From an uncultured Clostridia bacterium (GTDB lineage Bacteria; Bacillota; Clostridia; Christensenellales; Borkfalkiaceae): a stretch of DNA of 64,000 nucleotides. Positions within the stretch are counted from its first letter, which is position 1, and each line of letters begins with the position of its first letter. Location of the stretch: NCBI GenBank assembly GCA_949290575.1, contig CASESJ010000001.1:186001-250000 (forward strand), given 5' to 3'. Made by a program: the position numbers and the translations under genes. The notes beneath the pieces were generated by a model. It ran no database searches. It had not been told where the DNA came from and worked only from the letters and a program-made list of their open reading frames with translations. Below, one piece after another: positions 46,468-56,761 of the stretch.

Positions 46468-47370
46468 GTGAAAAAATTGCTGGTGATTTGCGGCGCTACG
46501 GCTACCGGTAAGACTGCGCTTGCGGCAAACTGCGCGTTAAAACTCAATAGCGAAGTCATTTCTGCGGACTCGCAGCTCATCTACAAGGGGTTGGACATAG
46601 GTACAGCCAAGCCGTCCGAGGAGGAAAAACTCGGAGTGCCGCACAGGATGATCGATATCGTCGATGCGAAGGATAAATACTCGGTGTCCGACTATAAAAG
46701 CGCGGCGGGTGCACACGTTGAAAGACTGCTTGCTGCGGGCAAAGTTCCTGTAATCTGCGGAGGAACGGGATTTTATATAAATTCTCTTTTGTTTGATTTC
46801 GGCTACGGCGGAGCGCAGGGCGACGACGGCGTGAGGGAAAAGTATGCCCGCATTCTTGAAGAGCGCGGCAAAGATTATTTGTTTTCTCTTTTAAAAGAAG
46901 TCGATGAGCCGTCGTCAGAGAGCATTCATCCCAACGACACAAAGCGCGTAATACGCGCTCTGGAAATTTATGAACTGAGCGGAAAGAGGAAGTCTGAACA
47001 GAATGACAAGCTTGTTCCGAGATACGATTACCTCGCTGTTGCAATAGATTATCCGAGAGAGGAGCTCTATGCGAAAATTGACCGCCGCGTAGACGAGATG
47101 TTTGAGCGTGGACTTGTTGAAGAGGTAAAAGGTCTGATTGCGGACGGAATTTCCTTAGATTGTCAGTCAATGCAGGCGATAGGCTATAAAGAAGTGCTTG
47201 AAGGGCTGAAAAATGGCTATTCGCAAAGTACTATGTGTGATATAATCAAGAAAAATACGCGACATTATGCCAAAAGACAGATAACTTTCTTTAAAAAATT
47301 ACCTGATATCGTATGGCTTGAGCCGCAGGATGCGACGGTTGAGAATGTTTTGGAGCTTTTAAATGGATAA
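46468..47370 (+). CDS. miaA: tRNA dimethylallyltransferase MiaA
   Basis: Transfers a dimethylallyl group to A37 of tRNAs reading UNN codons, giving the substrate of MiaB. The 300 residues start ICGATATGKTALA (P-loop), with ISADSQLIYKGLDIGTAKPS, VPHRMIDIV, CGGTGFYINSLLF and AIGYKEV. The GTG start lies one base after the mutL stop. The tail overlaps the following gene by eight bases. The mutS-mutL-miaA order is typical for Bacillota. Confidence 0.96.
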   Translation: MKKLLVICGATATGKTALAANCALKLNSEVISADSQLIYKGLDIGTAKPSEEEKLGVPHRMIDIVDAKDKYSVSDYKSAAGAHVERLLAAGKVPVICGGTGFYINSLLFDFGYGGAQGDDGVREKYARILEERGKDYLFSLLKEVDEPSSESIHPNDTKRVIRALEIYELSGKRKSEQNDKLVPRYDYLAVAIDYPREELYAKIDRRVDEMFERGLVEEVKGLIADGISLDCQSMQAIGYKEVLEGLKNGYSQSTMCDIIKKNTRHYAKRQITFFKKLPDIVWLEPQDATVENVLELLNG

Positions 47371-48592
47371 TTACGAAAACTATATAAAGGAATGTGAAAG
47401 TCGTCTTAAGGATAAATTTGAAGAGATAGACAGCATTGCATATTATAATCAGAATAAGGTGCTTGAGGCGTTCAGAAAGAACAGAATAGCAATAAGGCAT
47501 TTTGCAGGCACTTCTGGTTACGGATACGGCGACGAGGGCAGAGATTGCCTCGGACAGATTTATGCCGACGCCTTTGGCGCGGAGAGCGGCATTGTTTCGC
47601 CGCACCTGCTTTCGGGCACGCACGCGCTCTCTGTCGCGCTCTTCGGGCTTTTAATGCCCGGCGACGAACTTCTCTGCGTCAGCGGTATGCCATACGATAC
47701 AATCCGCCCCGTTATTCTGGGCGAAAATATCGGCTCGCTCAAAGATTACGGCGTAAAATTCACCTGTTGCAACCTCAAAGACGACAACAGTTTTGATTTT
47801 GAAAATATATGCAATTCTCTGACGGACAGGACAAAGGTAGTCTACATTCAGCGTTCGCGCGGATATGAACTTCGCGACGCTTTTTCATGCGAAGAGATAG
47901 GAAAAGTCTGTGATTTTGTCAGAAAATGCGGCTATAAAGGCTGTATTTTTGTAGATAACTGCTATGGCGAGTTTGTCGAAAAATGCGAGCCTACCGACTT
48001 CGGCGCAGATGTCATTGCGGGGTCGCTCATTAAAAATGCGGGCGGCGGCATTGCTCCGACAGGCGGCTACATCTGCGGTAAGAGCGGGTATATCGAAAAA
48101 ATCGGCAGGCGTCTGACAGCTCCGTCGATCGGTCTTGAAGTCGGTTCGTTCGAGAGCGGTTACAGATATTTCTATCAGGGACTGTTTATGGCTCCGCACA
48201 CGGTCGCGCAGGCAATTAAATGCTCGCTTCTCATAGGAATTGCGCTGACCGACCTCGGTCTCAGAAATTATCCGTCGATAGACAAAATGCCATACGACAT
48301 AACCCGCTGCATTCAGTTCGACAGTGCCGAAAAAATGATTGATTTTATAAGGGAAGTGCAGTATGCGTCTCCCGTTGACAGCTTTGTAACCTGCGAACCC
48401 TGGGATATGCCGGGCTATGACGACCAGATAATAATGGCGGCAGGTACGTTTGTTTCTGGCGCGTCAATAGAACTCTCGGCTGACGGACCCGTCAAGCCGC
48501 CTTACATTGCATATTTTCAGGGCGGACTTACCTACGAACACGGTAAATGTGCATTAAAGCGTATACTTGAAAAGTTGGCAAAATACAGTTAA
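47363..48592 (+). CDS. Methionine gamma-lyase-like PLP protein (YnbB family)
   Basis: A 409-residue fold-type I PLP protein of the Met_gamma_lyase/'aluminium resistance' family (B. subtilis YnbB), whose reaction is not established. Motifs are GYGYGDEGRDCL, SPHLLSGTHALSVALFG, YIQRSRGYELR, FVDNCYGEFVE, a lysine in GSLIKNAGGGIAPTGGYICG likely to hold PLP, and SGASIELSADGP with FQGGLTYEHGK. It follows miaA as in other Bacillota, though hfq is not seen between them. A terminator follows at 48731. Confidence 0.9.
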   Translation: MDNYENYIKECESRLKDKFEEIDSIAYYNQNKVLEAFRKNRIAIRHFAGTSGYGYGDEGRDCLGQIYADAFGAESGIVSPHLLSGTHALSVALFGLLMPGDELLCVSGMPYDTIRPVILGENIGSLKDYGVKFTCCNLKDDNSFDFENICNSLTDRTKVVYIQRSRGYELRDAFSCEEIGKVCDFVRKCGYKGCIFVDNCYGEFVEKCEPTDFGADVIAGSLIKNAGGGIAPTGGYICGKSGYIEKIGRRLTAPSIGLEVGSFESGYRYFYQGLFMAPHTVAQAIKCSLLIGIALTDLGLRNYPSIDKMPYDITRCIQFDSAEKMIDFIREVQYASPVDSFVTCEPWDMPGYDDQIIMAAGTFVSGASIELSADGPVKPPYIAYFQGGLTYEHGKCALKRILEKLAKYS

Positions 48593-48730
48593 ACTGTACG
48601 CTATATCGCATTATTCAAGTTATTTAATCTGTATTTTTTCAGGCTTTAAGGCGGAATAAACAGCTCTTGAAAAAAATTCCGCGTGAAAACTTGCGGATAA
48701 ATTTTAAAATTAAATCTATAAGTTAAATAA

Positions 48731-48770
48731 AATCGAGCCCCCGAACGAAAAGTTCGGGGGCTCCGGTTTT
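48731..48770. terminator. Bidirectional terminator between YnbB-like gene and groEL
   Basis: A 12-bp GC-rich stem (48735-48746 with 48752-48763) with a GAAAA loop. On the plus strand it is followed by CGGTTTTA, and on the minus strand by GATTTTATTT. It probably serves both convergent genes. The rest of the 224-base gap shows a weak 7-bp hairpin (48651-48682) and AT-rich sequence, with no gene. Confidence 0.82.
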
Positions 48771-48816
48771 ATCTGATTTTAAATATTAAATATTTAAATC
48801 GAATTAATCGTTTCGA

Positions 48817-50460
<1,644 letters not shown>

Positions 50461-50463
50461 TTA

Positions 50464-50748
50464 TTATTCAACTATAGCCAGAATATCGCTCTGGCGGATA
50501 ATCGTGTATTCCTTGCCGTCAACCTTGACTTCCGTGCCGCTGTACTTGGAAAGAAGCACCTTATCGCCTACGCTGACCTGCATTTTTACCTCTTTGCCGT
50601 CAATAATTCCGCCGGGACCTACAGCAACGACTACGCAAATTGCGGGTTTCTCCTGCGAAGCAGCCGCAAGATAAAGTCCCGATTTGGTCTTTTCTTCGGC
50701 TTTGACGCTCTCGACAACTACTTTGTCGAACAAAGGTTTTATATTCAT
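50464..50748 (-). CDS. groES: Co-chaperonin GroES
   Basis: The 94-residue lid of the GroEL chamber. It opens with the family's IKPLFDKVVVESVKAEEKTKSGLYL, carries the mobile loop, then VVAVGPGGIIDGKEV and VGDKVLLSKYSGTEVKVDGKEY. GGAGGA precedes ATG 50748. First gene of the groES-groEL unit. The CIRCE repeat usual for Bacillota groESL was not found in the 150 bases upstream (see the operator entry). Confidence 0.98.
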   Translation of the reverse strand: MNIKPLFDKVVVESVKAEEKTKSGLYLAAASQEKPAICVVVAVGPGGIIDGKEVKMQVSVGDKVLLSKYSGTEVKVDGKEYTIIRQSDILAIVE

Positions 50749-50783
50749 ATAACCGTTTCCTCCGAAAAAATTTTATATAATTT

Positions 50784-50819
50784 TCAGTTATATTTATAAA
50801 CTGACCAAAATAAAGTCAA
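50784..50819 (-). promoter_or_regulatory. groESL promoter region with a non-CIRCE dyad
   Basis: On the minus strand TTGACT (50819-50814) is followed after 15 bases by TATAAA (50798-50793), which is a short spacer. The dyad TCAGTT-N9-AACTGA (50784-50804) overlies the -10 region. Its 9-base spacer is like CIRCE, but the arm sequence is different. Confidence 0.4.
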
Positions 50820-50837
50820 ACATGAGAAACTAAAAAA

Positions 50838-50866
50838 TTGCATTTTAAAGAAAAATATGGTAAGAT
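50838..50866 (+). promoter_or_regulatory. Possible promoter of the dCMP deaminase gene
   Basis: TTGCAT (50838-50843), a 17-base spacer and TAAGAT (50861-50866), about 35 bases before ATG 50901. Each box matches 4 of 6 consensus bases. Confidence 0.4.
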
Positions 50867-50900
50867 AATTCAAAAGGACGATAAAAGCGGAGTTTTATAT

Positions 50901-51353
50901 ATGGATAAATGGGACAGGCGTTTTATGGAGCTTGCCGAGGTTGTCGGCTCGTGGTCGAGCTGTTACAAGGAAAACAGGCACGTGGGCGCAATTATAGTGA
51001 GGAATAAAAGAGTAATTGCAACGGGATACAACGGCGCGCCTCAGGGCATAAAGAGCTGCGTCGATAAAGGCGAATGTCTGCGCAACAAACTCAATATAGC
51101 CAGCGGCACGATGCAGGAGCTGTGTTACGCCGTTCATGCCGAGCAGAATGCCATAATTCAGGCGGCGAGAGTGGGTTGCAGCGTGGAGGGCTGTACGCTC
51201 TACTGTACCCATCAGCCGTGCGTAATCTGTGCAAAAATAATAATTAATTCGGGCATTTCCCGCGTCGTTTACAAGGACGGATATCCCGATAAATTTTCCA
51301 TGCAACTGTTTGCAGAAGCGGGAGTTTCTGTTGAAAAATACGAAAATCTTTAA
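50901..51353 (+). CDS. dCMP deaminase-family protein (ComEB-like)
   Basis: A zinc-dependent deoxycytidylate deaminase, making dUMP for thymidylate synthesis, 150 residues. Zinc ligands and catalytic Glu appear in VHAEQNAI and CTHQPCVIC. GYNGAPQGIKSC matches the substrate region. ATG 50901, with GGAG eight bases upstream, gives the normal N-terminus MDKWDRRFMELA. The longer frame from TTG 50838 adds residues unlike the family. The ComEB name refers to the same family. A competence role is not implied. Confidence 0.92.
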   Translation: MDKWDRRFMELAEVVGSWSSCYKENRHVGAIIVRNKRVIATGYNGAPQGIKSCVDKGECLRNKLNIASGTMQELCYAVHAEQNAIIQAARVGCSVEGCTLYCTHQPCVICAKIIINSGISRVVYKDGYPDKFSMQLFAEAGVSVEKYENL

Positions 51354-51368
51354 TAAAGGCAGAAAAAT

Positions 51369-51890
51369 ATGAGCAATCCTCAGGTTACCGTCACGATGGA
51401 AGACGGCGGAAAAATTGTACTTGAACTCTACCCCGACAAGGCACCGAATACTGTAAATAACTTTCTCAGTCTTGCCGGGAGCGGCTTTTACGACGGTCTG
51501 ACGTTTCACCGCGTAATCAGCGGCTTTATGATACAGGGCGGCGACCCCAACGGCACGGGTACGGGCGGTCCGGGTTACACGATTAAAGGAGAGTTTTCAC
51601 TCAACGGCTTTACGGGCAACGACATAAAACATGCCCGCGGAGTAATTTCAATGGCGCGCGCAATGTCGCCGAACAGCGCGGGCTCGCAGTTTTTCATCAT
51701 GCACGCAAATGCCTCGTATCTCGACGGACAGTATGCGGCATTCGGCAAAGTTATAGAGGGCATGGACGTCGTCGACGCGATTGCTTCCGTGGCGACAGAC
51801 TTCCACGATAAGCCTAAAAAGCCTCAGGTCATAAAGAGCATGAAGGTAGAGACGTTCGGCGCAGATTACCCTGCACCAGTAAAGTACTGA
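51369..51890 (+). CDS. Cyclophilin-type peptidyl-prolyl cis-trans isomerase
   Basis: A 173-residue cytoplasmic cyclophilin without signal peptide. The active-site Arg and surroundings are in [15 protein letters not shown], with the following [31 protein letters not shown] and [12 protein letters not shown]. Catalyses proline isomerisation. AAAGG precedes the ATG. The deaminase gene ends 15 bases upstream, and a small membrane-protein gene starts one base after its stop. Confidence 0.95.
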   Translation: MSNPQVTVTMEDGGKIVLELYPDKAPNTVNNFLSLAGSGFYDGLTFHRVISGFMIQGGDPNGTGTGGPGYTIKGEFSLNGFTGNDIKHARGVISMARAMSPNSAGSQFFIMHANASYLDGQYAAFGKVIEGMDVVDAIASVATDFHDKPKKPQVIKSMKVETFGADYPAPVKY

Positions 51891-51891
51891 T

Positions 51892-52287
51892 ATGAATAAA
51901 AAGATATTTGCCTGGGTTCTGGCGGGAATAGCGGCGGCTGCGCTCGCCTGCATAATTACGGGTATAGTAATGTACTCTGTGGCTATTGTCAAACAGATTT
52001 CCGTCACTGCGCCCGATTATTCAGTTTTAATGGACCAGAAAAAGGCTGCCGTTGCGGTCGGTCTTTTAATGGTGATTGTGGGTTGCACTTTTATCTCGCT
52101 TCCCGTTGCGGGAGCGATATATCTGCTGGTCGACTATTTAATATGTAAAAGGCGCGCTGCGAAGGCTGCTGCCGTAAGCGAAAATACGTCGTCGCAGGTG
52201 AGCGATGAGAGCGAAAATTGTTGCTCGGAAGGTTCTTATAAGCCAGAAACTGATACAACTGAAAACAATACAGATAAAAATTTATAA
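51892..52287 (+). CDS. Small two-helix membrane protein, unknown
   Basis: Not recognised. 131 residues with two hydrophobic segments (about 6-29 and 52-81), a short loop between them, a basic CKRRAAK patch just after the second, and a polar Ser/Glu/Asn/Thr-rich tail (about 95-131). The lysines before helix 1 and the basic patch after helix 2 suggest both ends are cytoplasmic. It has no ribosome site of its own and begins one base after the cyclophilin stop, so it is probably coupled. purB follows 16 bases later. Confidence 0.7.
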   Translation: MNKKIFAWVLAGIAAAALACIITGIVMYSVAIVKQISVTAPDYSVLMDQKKAAVAVGLLMVIVGCTFISLPVAGAIYLLVDYLICKRRAAKAAAVSENTSSQVSDESENCCSEGSYKPETDTTENNTDKNL

Positions 52288-52303
52288 TTAAACGGAGCTG
52301 AAA

Positions 52304-53737
52304 ATGGATAATTCGGTTTATGTAAATCCACTCATAACAAGATACGCAAGCAGACAGATGTCGGAAAATTTTTCCGACGATAAGCGTTTTAAATTGTGGC
52401 GCAGGCTTTGGATTGCCCTTGCCGAAGCCGAAATGGAACTCGGACTTAACATCACGCCCGAGCAGATTGCCGAAATGAAAAAGTATGCCGACGACATCAA
52501 CTACGAGACGGCTGAAAAATTTGAAAGGGAGGTGCGTCACGACGTCATGGCGCACGTCAAAGCGTTCGGCAGTCAGGCGAAATCGGCTATGCCTATAATT
52601 CACCTCGGCGCAACGAGTTGTTTTGTGGATTGCAATTCCGAACTTATAATAATCCGCGATGCCATTTCTATAATCAAGAGCAAACTTGTCAACGTCATCG
52701 ATAAACTCAGCAAATTTGCTCTCAGATACAAGGATGTGCCCACGCTGGGCTTTACTCACCTTCAGCCCGCGCAGCTTACAACCGTAGGCAAGCGCGCGAC
52801 CCTCTGGCTGCAGGACTTGATGATGGACTACGATAACCTTGTCCATCTCGAAAGCTGTTTCAAACTTCGCGGCGTCAAGGGTACAACGGGTACGCAGGCA
52901 AGCTTTATGGAGCTTTTCAACGGCGATACCGACAAGGTCAAACAGCTTGAAAAGAAGGTAGTTGAAAAGATGGGCTGCGATAAGGTTTACGGCGTTACAG
53001 GTCAGACCTATCCCAGAAAATATGACTACAACATCCTCTGCGTTCTCTCGCAGATTGCACAGAGCGCATATAAATTCTCAAACGATATAAGAATTCTTCA
53101 GAATATGAAGGAGATAGAAGAGCCGTTCGAAAAGTCTCAGATAGGCTCTTCAGCAATGGCTTACAAGCGCAACCCCATGCGCTGCGAAAGAATCGGTTCG
53201 CTCGCGCGTTTTGTCGTTTCGCTTCCCCTCAATTCGGCAATCACAGCTTCCACACAGTGGTTCGAAAGAACGCTCGACGACTCGGCAAACAGAAGAATTG
53301 TCAACGCACAGGCATTCCTTGCGGTAGACGGCATTCTCAATATCTATATGAACGTCAGCGAAAATCTCGTCGTTTATGAAAAAGTTATAGCAAAACACAT
53401 TGCTGCCGAACTTCCTTTCATGGCAACGGAAAACATAATGATGGAGTGCGTCAAGGCAGGCGGCAACCGTCAGGAACTGCACGAAAGGATAAGAGTGCTC
53501 TCAATGGAGGCAGGCAGGAACGTAAAGGAGAGGGGACTTGATAATAACCTCATAGAGCTCATCAAAAAGGATGAAATGTTTGCTCCCGTGCATGACAAGC
53601 TCGACGATATCCTCGACGCGTCAAAGTTCATAGGAAGAGCTCCTCAGCAGACCGAAGAATTTATCGCAAATGAGATTGCTCCGATACTTAAAGAGAATGA
53701 GCAAAGTCTGGGTCTCAAAGGCGAAGTAAGGGTATAA
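52304..53737 (+). CDS. purB: Adenylosuccinate lyase
   Basis: Cleaves SAICAR and adenylosuccinate in purine synthesis, 477 residues. Fumarase/aspartase-superfamily elements are visible: HDVMAHVKAFG, HLGATSCFVDCN, LGFTHLQPAQLTTVGKR, GTTGTQASF and the signature SSAMAYKRNPMRCERI with the flexible catalytic loop. A good site, CGGAG, precedes ATG 52304. The stop overlaps the Nudix gene start by one base. Confidence 0.96.
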   Translation: MDNSVYVNPLITRYASRQMSENFSDDKRFKLWRRLWIALAEAEMELGLNITPEQIAEMKKYADDINYETAEKFEREVRHDVMAHVKAFGSQAKSAMPIIHLGATSCFVDCNSELIIIRDAISIIKSKLVNVIDKLSKFALRYKDVPTLGFTHLQPAQLTTVGKRATLWLQDLMMDYDNLVHLESCFKLRGVKGTTGTQASFMELFNGDTDKVKQLEKKVVEKMGCDKVYGVTGQTYPRKYDYNILCVLSQIAQSAYKFSNDIRILQNMKEIEEPFEKSQIGSSAMAYKRNPMRCERIGSLARFVVSLPLNSAITASTQWFERTLDDSANRRIVNAQAFLAVDGILNIYMNVSENLVVYEKVIAKHIAAELPFMATENIMMECVKAGGNRQELHERIRVLSMEAGRNVKERGLDNNLIELIKKDEMFAPVHDKLDDILDASKFIGRAPQQTEEFIANEIAPILKENEQSLGLKGEVRV

Positions 53738-54186
53738 TGAAGAAAAGGTTTCTGACGCCTACGTCCGTCGTTGTGCTTATAATGAGCGAAGACGGCGGAC
53801 GAATTCTTCTGCAAAAGCGCAAGAATACAGGATTTGCCGACGGAATGTGGGACTTCGCCTGCTCCGGACACGTTGAAGAGGGGGAAAGCATGACTTCGGC
53901 TTGCGCACGCGAGTGCGCCGAGGAACTTAAAATCTTCGCCTCACCGGAAAATTTCCGCTTTTTAACATTTATTTATAAGACAGACGACGTCGAAACATAT
54001 TGCTACGGCTATTTTCTGCTTGAAAAATATCAAGGACAGCCGAGTATCGGCGAAAGCGATAAATGCGCCGCTCTCGGGTGGTTTGATACGGATAATCTGC
54101 CCGAAGACCTCATAGACGACAGAAAAGCCGCACTCAATGCATTTAAAAACGGCATACATTTTCTTGAGTACGGCTGGCAAAAATAA
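53737..54186 (+). CDS. Nudix hydrolase
   Basis: A 149-residue Nudix protein. The box reads GHVEEGESMTSACARECAEELKI, keeping the REx2EE metal ligands but with Leu in place of the Gly after EE. The upstream strand VLIMSEDGGRILLQKRKNTGFADGMWDFACSGH resembles isopentenyl-diphosphate isomerase-like and general-substrate Nudix enzymes. Substrate cannot be assigned. Coupled to purB by overlap. The terminator of the convergent tRNA gene reaches its stop codon. Confidence 0.87.
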   Translation: MKKRFLTPTSVVVLIMSEDGGRILLQKRKNTGFADGMWDFACSGHVEEGESMTSACARECAEELKIFASPENFRFLTFIYKTDDVETYCYGYFLLEKYQGQPSIGESDKCAALGWFDTDNLPEDLIDDRKAALNAFKNGIHFLEYGWQK

Positions 54187-54213
54187 AACAGCCCGTGCAA
54201 AGGCACAGGCTGT
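54180..54213 (-). terminator. Terminator of tRNA-Trp
   Basis: Outer arms ACAGCC and GGCTGT (54188-54193, 54208-54213) plus inner GTGC/GCAC make one imperfect hairpin. Read on the minus strand it is followed by TTTATTTTT, which covers the Nudix stop region. Confidence 0.7.
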
Positions 54214-54214
54214 C

Positions 54215-54289
54215 TGGCAGGGGAAACACGATTCGAACATGCAACCGACGGTTTTGGAGACCGCGACTCTACCGTTGAGCTATTCCCCT
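54215..54289 (-). tRNA. tRNA-Trp (anticodon CCA)
   Basis: Read on the minus strand, the acceptor arm AGGGGAA (54289-54283) pairs with TTCCCCT (54225-54219). Discriminator G and an encoded CCA end follow at 54217-54215. The D arm has the usual AGCTCAACGGTAGAG. The anticodon stem GCGGT/ACCGT holds the loop CTCCAAA, so the anticodon is CCA. The T loop reads TTCGAAT. All arms fold normally. Confidence 0.96.
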
Positions 54290-54308
54290 AAAAATCAATA
54301 GCTTTTTG

Positions 54309-54337
54309 ATTATATAATAACATTTGACATTAGTCAA
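54309..54337 (-). promoter_or_regulatory. Sigma-A promoter for tRNA-Trp
   Basis: On the minus strand TTGACT (54337-54332), a 17-base spacer, TATAAT (54314-54309). The mature tRNA begins about 20 bases after the -10 box. The -35 lies in a dyad, TTGAC-ATTA-GTCAA (54324-54337), that also presents TTGACA on the plus strand. Confidence 0.87.
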
Positions 54338-54357
54338 CTGTTTTTCGGAGATTTAAC

Positions 54358-55170
54358 ATGAAAAAAAGATATAAACTCGGCGTTATCGGCTGCGGATTTA
54401 TGGCGAGCGCAATTTTAAAAGGCGTTGTGCTTTCCGAATTTCTGAGCGGAAAAAAAGTTATAGTGAGTGACCCTGACGAAGCAAAACTGCGCGATATTGA
54501 GGATGAGTTGGGCGTCTATACGACGACAAGCAATAAAGAAGTTGCGCGTGAAAGCGAATTTGTGCTCTTTGCGGTAAAACCTCAGACTTTTTCCGACGTT
54601 GCGTCGGAACTTAAAGAAATCTGCCCCGAAAAGGTCATTTCCATAATGGCGGGAGTTAGGAGAGCGACAATCAAAAACGCTCTCGGCGTGGGTATAATAA
54701 AAGTTGCACGCTGTATGCCCAACCTTCCCTGCTCCATAGGCAGCGGAATGATGGGAGTTGACATGTCGGACTTCAACTCAAACAGCGACGATACGGAGTT
54801 CATTACAAAACTTTTCGACTGTCTCGGCACGGTCATGAGCATTTCCGAAGAAAAACTCGACGCCGTGACGGGCATAAGCGGCAGCGGTCCTGCGTATGTG
54901 TTTATGTTTATAGACGCACTGACCGATGCGGGCGTAAAGCAGGGACTGACGCGCGACCAGGCTCAGACGCTTGCCGTGCAGACAGTTTTCGGCAGTGCGG
55001 AGATGGTTATGAACAACGAAAAGCCCCTTCCCGAGCTTATAATGAGCGTCTGCAGCAAGGGCGGCACTACGATAGAGGCGGTAAAGGTGCTTGAAAACGG
55101 AAATTTCCGCGGGGTTGTAAGCGACGCCGTGGATGCGTGCGTGGCGCGCTCTAAAGAGCTTTCCAAATAA
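54358..55170 (+). CDS. proC: Pyrroline-5-carboxylate reductase
   Basis: Reduces pyrroline-5-carboxylate to proline with NAD(P)H, 270 residues. The N-terminal Rossmann motif is VIGCGFMASAIL, followed by FAVKPQTF, then RCMPNLPCSIGSGM and the C-terminal dimerisation signature GISGSGPAYVFMFIDALTDAGVKQGL. CGGAG lies seven bases before ATG 54358. No proA/proB is adjacent. RNase HI follows with a one-base overlap. Confidence 0.96.
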   Translation: MKKRYKLGVIGCGFMASAILKGVVLSEFLSGKKVIVSDPDEAKLRDIEDELGVYTTTSNKEVARESEFVLFAVKPQTFSDVASELKEICPEKVISIMAGVRRATIKNALGVGIIKVARCMPNLPCSIGSGMMGVDMSDFNSNSDDTEFITKLFDCLGTVMSISEEKLDAVTGISGSGPAYVFMFIDALTDAGVKQGLTRDQAQTLAVQTVFGSAEMVMNNEKPLPELIMSVCSKGGTTIEAVKVLENGNFRGVVSDAVDACVARSKELSK

Positions 55171-55616
55171 TGAAAAAGGTAACATTGTACACTGACGGAG
55201 CCTGTTCGGGCAATCCAGGCGTGGGCGGATACGGGTGCGTGCTCATGTATAACGGACACGAAAAACGCATTTCGGGAGCATTTGCGGACACCACGAACAA
55301 CAGAATGGAAATTTTTGCCGTTATAAGCGGATTGAGTTGTCTGAAAGAACCCTGCGAGGTCGAAATATACAGCGATTCGGCTTATACGGTAAATGCATTC
55401 AACAACGGTTGGATTTACGATTGGGAAAAGAGCGGTTGGAAAAAAGCAGACAATAAGCCCGTTCTCAACGACGATTTGTGGAAACAGCTGCTCGCCCTAA
55501 CGCGCATACACAGGGTAAAATTCAACAAAGTGAAAGGGCATGCGGACAACGAATACAACAATATCTGCGACAAACTTGCCACAGATGCCGTCAAAAATTT
55601 CAATTCTCAATTATAA
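55170..55616 (+). CDS. rnhA: Ribonuclease HI
   Basis: Degrades RNA in RNA-DNA hybrids, 148 residues. The four-carboxylate active site is present: Asp in YTDGACSGNPG, Glu in NNRMEIFAV, Asp in IYSDSAYTVNA and Asp in the last stretch VKGHADNEYNNICDKLA. The usual His of KGHxxN is also there. No N-terminal hybrid-binding domain. Translationally coupled to proC. Confidence 0.96.
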   Translation: MKKVTLYTDGACSGNPGVGGYGCVLMYNGHEKRISGAFADTTNNRMEIFAVISGLSCLKEPCEVEIYSDSAYTVNAFNNGWIYDWEKSGWKKADNKPVLNDDLWKQLLALTRIHRVKFNKVKGHADNEYNNICDKLATDAVKNFNSQL

Positions 55617-55648
55617 ACAGTACATTTAAACGATATAATATAAGGTAA

Positions 55649-56575
55649 ATGAAGTGTGACAAACAGACGGCGTTCGCCGTCCTGAAAGACATTGTAAATA
55701 TTCTTACGGCAATAGTTTTGGGCGCGGTCGCGCTGTTGTTTGTCCTGTTGGGGCTCAACTACAAAGGACTTGAATTTATTGCCGATTACTATACTGTGCT
55801 TGTCTGGGCTTCGGCTGCACTGACGTTTGTCGTGCTCGCTCTGTACGTTATATTTTTTCTTTTAAAAAAACAGTCGTTTCACAGGCTTATTCTCTGTGCT
55901 ATCATCTGTGCGGACATTTTTGCTGTAATTTTTTACGCAATCAGCGCAACGGGGCTCATACAGAAGATTAACAGCATACAGGCTCTGCAGAATTATATCG
56001 ACGGGTTCGGTCCGACCGCAGTGATAATATTTATAGTATTTTCCTTCCTGCAGGTAGTAATTCTGCCCGTTCCCGGCTCGGTTACCGTTGCTGCTGGAGT
56101 TGCTCTTTTCGGTCCTTTGGAGTGTGCGCTGTACAGCTTTATAGGAATTCTCACCGGCTCGCTCGTTGCGTTTGCGATAGGCAGATGGATAGGGTATAAA
56201 GCAGTCTGCTGGATAGTGGGAAAGGACGATATCGATAAGTGGCTTTCAAAGATAAAGGGAAAGGACTACCTCATTTTGTCCCTTATGTTTTTGTTGCCGC
56301 TTTTCCCCGACGACGTTCTCTGTTTCGTTGCGGGGCTTTCGTCCATGACATGGGGCTATTTTATAATAATGATAATAATAACCCGACTTATTTCCTGCTT
56401 TTCGGTTGCGTATTCGCTCGACCTGATACCTTTCAACACGTGGTGGGGCATAACAATCTGGGCAGTGATAGTTATTCTTGTTGCGCTTGCATTTTATCTT
56501 GTGTGCAAGTATTCGGACAGGATAGACGCATTTATCAAACGCAAGTTCAAACTCAAAGACAGAACTAAAAAGTGA
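55649..56575 (+). CDS. TVP38/TMEM64 (VTT/DedA-like) membrane protein
   Basis: A 308-residue integral membrane protein. Three hydrophobic segments occupy about 15-115. A VTT domain follows: VFSFLQVVILPVPGSVTVAAGVALFGP, then FIGILTGSLVAFAIGRWIGYKAV, a cytoplasmic stretch with KGKDYLILSLMFLLPLFPDDVLCFVAG, and further helices. Basic residues close the C-terminus. Relatives include DedA lipid scramblases and flippases, but the substrate here is unknown. AAGG is four bases before the ATG. A strong terminator follows. Confidence 0.87.
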   Translation: MKCDKQTAFAVLKDIVNILTAIVLGAVALLFVLLGLNYKGLEFIADYYTVLVWASAALTFVVLALYVIFFLLKKQSFHRLILCAIICADIFAVIFYAISATGLIQKINSIQALQNYIDGFGPTAVIIFIVFSFLQVVILPVPGSVTVAAGVALFGPLECALYSFIGILTGSLVAFAIGRWIGYKAVCWIVGKDDIDKWLSKIKGKDYLILSLMFLLPLFPDDVLCFVAGLSSMTWGYFIIMIIITRLISCFSVAYSLDLIPFNTWWGITIWAVIVILVALAFYLVCKYSDRIDAFIKRKFKLKDRTKK

Positions 56576-56596
56576 GGCAAAATCTCATTGAAATTT

Positions 56597-56640
56597 CAGG
56601 GCGACCGCGGAAAAACTTTCCGCGGTCGCCCTGTGTTTTA
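56597..56640 (+). terminator. Intrinsic terminator after the TVP38-like gene
   Basis: A 17-bp stem (56597-56613 with 56617-56633) and a three-base loop, followed by TGTGTTTTA. The T tract is broken but the stem is very strong. Confidence 0.82.
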
Positions 56641-56700
56641 AGCAGAATGAATAAGGTAGAGAATTATGTCTTTTTATTTAATATTTTTGTATCAATTTAT

Positions 56701-56729
56701 TTGATTTTTGCAGTGCAAATTGATAAAAT
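56701..56729 (+). promoter_or_regulatory. Promoter of the decarboxylase cluster
   Basis: TTGATT (56701-56706), a 17-base spacer, TAAAAT (56724-56729), about 33 bases before ATG 56762. It is the only promoter-like site after the terminator at 56597. Confidence 0.55.
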
Positions 56730-56761
56730 TATACGTGAAGATTTTTATCTGGGAGATAGAT

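Noticed and set aside
48593..48730. Possible small RNA or gene after the YnbB-like gene
   Set aside because: Only a 7-bp stem with an 18-base loop and no T tract, no coding frame and no promoter.
54324..54352. Plus-strand promoter for proC using TTGACA at 54324
   Set aside because: No -10-like sequence occurs 15-19 bases downstream. The TTGACA is the mirrored half of a dyad that contains the tRNA-Trp -35 on the other strand.
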